A stretch of 17,014 bases of DNA from contig JAIRYX010000503.1 of the NCBI GenBank assembly GCA_031267635.1, forward strand, positions 1 to 17,014, in the 5' to 3' direction. Below, piece after piece: positions 14,534-17,014 of this stretch. How positions within the stretch are numbered: the stretch's first letter is position 1; each line of letters starts with the position of its first letter. The translations under genes were made by a program, and so were the position numbers. Below the pieces are notes generated by a model. That model had not been told where the DNA came from. It searched no databases and saw nothing but the letters and a program-made list of their open reading frames with translations. The stretch comes from Planctomycetaceae bacterium. GTDB taxonomy: Bacteria; Planctomycetota; Planctomycetia; Pirellulales; Thermoguttaceae.

Positions 14534-16153
14534 ATGGCTCGTAGTGAATCACAAACATTACTGATTTGGACGATTATTTTTCTCGTGTTTCTGTTGATAT
14601 CAATAGTCGTCAATGTTGTTTTTTACAACAAATACACAGGAACGATCGCGCAAATTGCGGATGCGAAAAAAAAATATGACGACTCGCAACGAGAAGTCAA
14701 TAATTTGAAGACCGAAGGTACGGATCTACGTGCGTTAATCGGTTATTCCGATCCGGCAATTCAAGTAGCGGATGTTAAAACCGCGTTCGAGGCAGAAGTT
14801 GCGGTGGCTGCAACCGGAGTTCCACAAAGTGTCACCTCTTACAAAGTCGCGCTGGAACAGTTGACAAAATCCTATAAAGACAAAGTGACGGAAAATCAGT
14901 CGATGACGAAACAAAATCTTGACTTGCAAAACATCGTCGCCAAGCAAAATGAAAAAGAGGAAAAACTGCAAGCTGATCTCATGGCACAAGTGGACGATGC
15001 GAATAAACAATTAGACGATGCTCAAACAAAATTCACGCAACTTGAAGGGGATATACGAAAACAAGTCGAAGATCTTAATGTACAGTTGACCAAAACGAAA
15101 ACGGATACGACCACCGCGATTGAAGAAGCCAATAAACGGCGTGACGAAGAAATTGTCCGTCAGAAAAAAGTGATGGATATCAACCAAAGTTTGACGACTC
15201 TTGTGTCGCAATATACGTCGCCGACTGTAACATACCAAGACGCAAAAATCATTTGGGTTAGTACAGATTCTAAAAGAGCACGAATCAATAAAGGTTACGC
15301 TGATGGATTAGTTACGCGAATGTCATTCAGCGTTTATCCGCCCGATGTGAAAGATGTGCCAATTGCATCGAACAAAGGAAAAGTGGAAGTCGTGAAAATT
15401 CTTGACAACAATACGGCAGAAGTTCATATTACCGAAGATGTTTGGCTTGATCCGATTATGGTCGGTGATATGGTTTATACGCCGATTTGGAAACCGGGAC
15501 AAAAGACACATTTTGCGTTGTCGTGCGGACTGGACATTGACGATAACAAATCCAGCGATGTCTTGTTTATCAAGCAGGTCATTGAAATGAACGGTGGTAT
15601 TGTAGACACTTATATTGACGATCAAACCGGAGGATTTATCACCGACGAAAATGGAAATCGTGTTCGTGAAACGGTTATCCGCGACGGTAACAATAAACGG
15701 GTTGAAGAAGGTAGCGGAATTACGAAAGATACAACTTATTATATTGTTGCCAATAAGATTGATCCGAAAAAGCAACAAGACGCTTTAGTGGCGGGTGATT
15801 TGTCCAAAGCCAAAGGGTTGATGGAAAACGATGCGAAACTTTACAACGTGAAATCACTGACTATTCAGGAATTATTCAATCTTATGGGATTCCGTTTACC
15901 GACCGAAAAAATCGGTTTCGGCAATAACAACCGTAGTGGTAATAAAATCAGTATGGTGCCGGACGCGGCAAAAGCCAGAATGTCGGACAATGTTTTCCGC
16001 AATTTTGAAAACCCAGACGCCGCACCGACCACAAACGGAATGGCTCCGGTGTCTCCTTTATTCAATCAGAGAAAAATCGGAACAGCAGAAGGAAGTGCGT
16101 CGCCGTTGTTCAAAAAACGAACGCCGTTAGTTTCTGATGAGGACAATAACTAA
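14534..16153 (+). CDS. Membrane-anchored coiled-coil protein, probably planctomycete-specific
   Basis: The 539-residue product has one N-terminal membrane helix (about residues 8-31) with no cleavage site. Charged heptad-rich coiled coil follows at about 35-65 and 105-220 (LQADLMAQVDDANKQLDDAQ and similar). A beta-rich region at about 232-330 (AKIIWVSTDSKRARINKGYA, then GKVEVVKILDNNTAEVHITE, then DPIMVGDMVYTPIWKPGQ) leads into FALSCGLDIDDNKSSDVL and IKQVIEMNGGIVDTYI (about 327-361). I recall this FAL.G.iDidg..sD...vk..Ie..GG.VD pattern from planctomycete proteins, where it looks BRCT-like (inference). The C-terminus is disordered and repeats SPLFNQRK and SPLFKKRT. Signal-anchor topology would place the coiled coil outside the cytoplasm. 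AGAGGAG lies 8 nt before the start. The function is unknown; an envelope scaffold is a guess. Confidence 0.8.
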   Translation: MARSESQTLLIWTIIFLVFLLISIVVNVVFYNKYTGTIAQIADAKKKYDDSQREVNNLKTEGTDLRALIGYSDPAIQVADVKTAFEAEVAVAATGVPQSVTSYKVALEQLTKSYKDKVTENQSMTKQNLDLQNIVAKQNEKEEKLQADLMAQVDDANKQLDDAQTKFTQLEGDIRKQVEDLNVQLTKTKTDTTTAIEEANKRRDEEIVRQKKVMDINQSLTTLVSQYTSPTVTYQDAKIIWVSTDSKRARINKGYADGLVTRMSFSVYPPDVKDVPIASNKGKVEVVKILDNNTAEVHITEDVWLDPIMVGDMVYTPIWKPGQKTHFALSCGLDIDDNKSSDVLFIKQVIEMNGGIVDTYIDDQTGGFITDENGNRVRETVIRDGNNKRVEEGSGITKDTTYYIVANKIDPKKQQDALVAGDLSKAKGLMENDAKLYNVKSLTIQELFNLMGFRLPTEKIGFGNNNRSGNKISMVPDAAKARMSDNVFRNFENPDAAPTTNGMAPVSPLFNQRKIGTAEGSASPLFKKRTPLVSDEDNN

Positions 16154-16181
16154 AACTCACTTTTTAGGAAAGCAATAACAG

Positions 16182-16211
16182 AATCAAGACGGTCATTGCA
16201 CCGTCTTGATT
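16182..16211 (+). terminator. Terminator hairpin after the coiled-coil protein gene
   Basis: AATCAAGACGGT (16182-16193) pairs perfectly with ACCGTCTTGATT (16200-16211) around CATTGC, 29 bases after the stop codon. No T-run follows directly. A second hairpin, GTCCCT (16234-16239) with AGGGAC (16250-16255), lies just beyond. The rest, to 16435, shows nothing I can support. Confidence 0.55.
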
Positions 16212-16435
16212 GCTGAATATAGAGACAATAATTGTCCCTTTGATTTTTGAGGGACTTGAGACCATTGTTTTCAAGAGAAGTCTAATTGATTGATTTTTCT
16301 TTGTTTAGTTCGAATTTCCAGAGTCTGTTTTTTCTAACTCCTTGTTCCAGTTCAAGTTATGGAAATATTGATTGTTTTATATTGGCTACAATGTAATTAT
16401 TTAGGTATTTTGGGTATTATAATAAGATTGATTGA

Positions 16436-16651
16436 TAAAACACTGTAACTGTTCAGTCGTTCAAACCCAATAAGTCCACACTTGGTAACAATCTTAAGAG
16501 AACTTCTAAAAACCTTTCCCTAATATCAGCAAGTCCTTATTTTTCAATGGTAGAATTTGTTGAAAGTGGGGTCATTAGAACCAAAAGTATTCCCACAAGT
16601 TTTGGCAATATATATCGATTGCGTAGTATAGTCGGGGAAATTATTGTTTAG
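16436..16651 (+). pseudogene. Gene fragment related to the 8.3 kb tandem repeat
   Basis: An open frame of about 71 codons begins right after a TAA and ends in TAG near 16650. It reads NTVTVQSFKPNKSTLGNN, then LSLISASPYFSMVEFVESG, then IPTSFGNIYRLRSIVGEIIV. The only ATG (16547) is internal and lacks a ribosome site. Bases 16445-16489 match 8309-8354 at about 35 of 46 positions, and the peptides QSFKPNKSTLGN and QSLNPNTSAQGN correspond. It is probably the remnant of another copy of the same repetitive protein. No family is recognised. Confidence 0.35.
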
Positions 16652-16699
16652 CTATTTTGGTATTGCATTTTTTTGTTTATTTTTTATTATTTCCGGTAT

Positions 16700-16920
16700 G
16701 GTTTTCAAATAGAATTAGGCGATTTACGCCTCACGGAGCGTTATTTTATACTGCTGAAACAAGCGATGCAACACGCTCCTCTTACCGTTGCCGGTCTGTC
16801 TATTCCCGTAGACGAACAGTCGGCGAAGAATACGCCCTGCTCATTGTCGATTGGTCTCGGTTAAAGTAGAAGAATCACACGGATTCTGCGGTGAAATCAG
16901 ACCGATTCAATTTTTGCCGT
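16700..16920 (+). pseudogene. Possible decayed coding segment
   Basis: One frame reads LGDLRLTERYFILLKQAMQ, then LTVAGLSIPVDEQSAKN, then CSLSIGLG and a stop at about 16864. Another frame takes over with RLVSVKVEESHGFCGEIRP and IQFLP, ending at about 16920. The switch suggests a frameshift in an old gene. The end of the first part (AGLSIPV...SIGLG) faintly recalls the C-terminal strand of GGDEF domains, but the evidence is too thin to name it. Confidence 0.2.
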
Positions 16921-16952
16921 GATGTTGTGATTAACTCACGTTACGCACGCTA

Positions 16953-17014
16953 ATGAAACAAGCCATCAAAGAAGTTCTTTGTCTAATCGTCTGGATTATA
17001 ATTCAAAGCCGTCG
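16953..17014 (+). CDS. Possible gene start cut by the window edge
   Basis: ATG 16953 opens a frame that reads MKQAIKEVLCLIVWIIIQSR and is still open at the last base. The hydrophobic stretch could be a signal or membrane helix. No ribosome site is seen upstream (ACGCACGCTA), so this is tentative. Confidence 0.2.
   Translation, partial: MKQAIKEVLCLIVWIIIQSR

Overview
The window looks like an AT-rich chromosomal segment of a planctomycete (Planctomycetota, Pirellulales-like). This is inferred from family recognition, not from a marker gene. The indicators are a Tat-exported sugar-isomerase-like protein with an SRRQFLG motif, a FlgI-like lipoprotein carrying HEAT-type repeats, a small Spy/LTXXQ-like secreted protein, a membrane-anchored coiled-coil protein of a type I associate with planctomycetes, and sparse gene packing with long intergenic stretches. 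No phage module, CRISPR array, rRNA or plasmid gene is visible.

Layout. 77-2296 (-) is a long secreted/membrane protein that reads as two tandem paralogues joined in frame. 2407-4199 is a graveyard: a transposase with an internal deletion and frameshift, a frameshifted fragment of an unknown protein, and a second transposase with three in-frame stops. 4450-5421 (+) is an intact DPM1/DPG-type glycosyltransferase. 5422-6370 holds two gene fragments and a small repeat hairpin. 6371-8119 (+) is the FlgI-like HEAT lipoprotein. 8120-8788 holds a possible small ORF and a degenerate 52-54 bp tandem repeat. 8866-10872 (+) is a complete DsbD. A tRNA-Cys (-) with a near-consensus promoter follows. 11156-12211 (+) is the Tat-exported TIM-barrel protein, followed by terminator hairpins and then a 150-residue Spy-like protein (+). 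A 14-bp perfect palindrome separates that gene from a convergent single-pass membrane protein (13368-14141, -). 14534-16153 (+) is the coiled-coil membrane protein, preceded by a consensus-like promoter and a structured leader of about 170 nt. The last 860 bases are mostly decayed coding sequence and a possible gene start at the right edge.

The intact genes do not form one pathway. Most are monocistronic with their own leaders, and most products act at or beyond the cytoplasmic membrane: DsbD, the lipoprotein, the Tat substrate, the Spy-like protein and the anchored proteins. The strongest signal beyond ordinary annotation is extensive gene decay. Fragments of the same transposase lie at both 3.6-4.2 kb and 13.2-13.3 kb, and fragments of the same repetitive protein lie at 8.3-8.4 kb and 16.4 kb. 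I did not find a convincing new defence or metabolic system.
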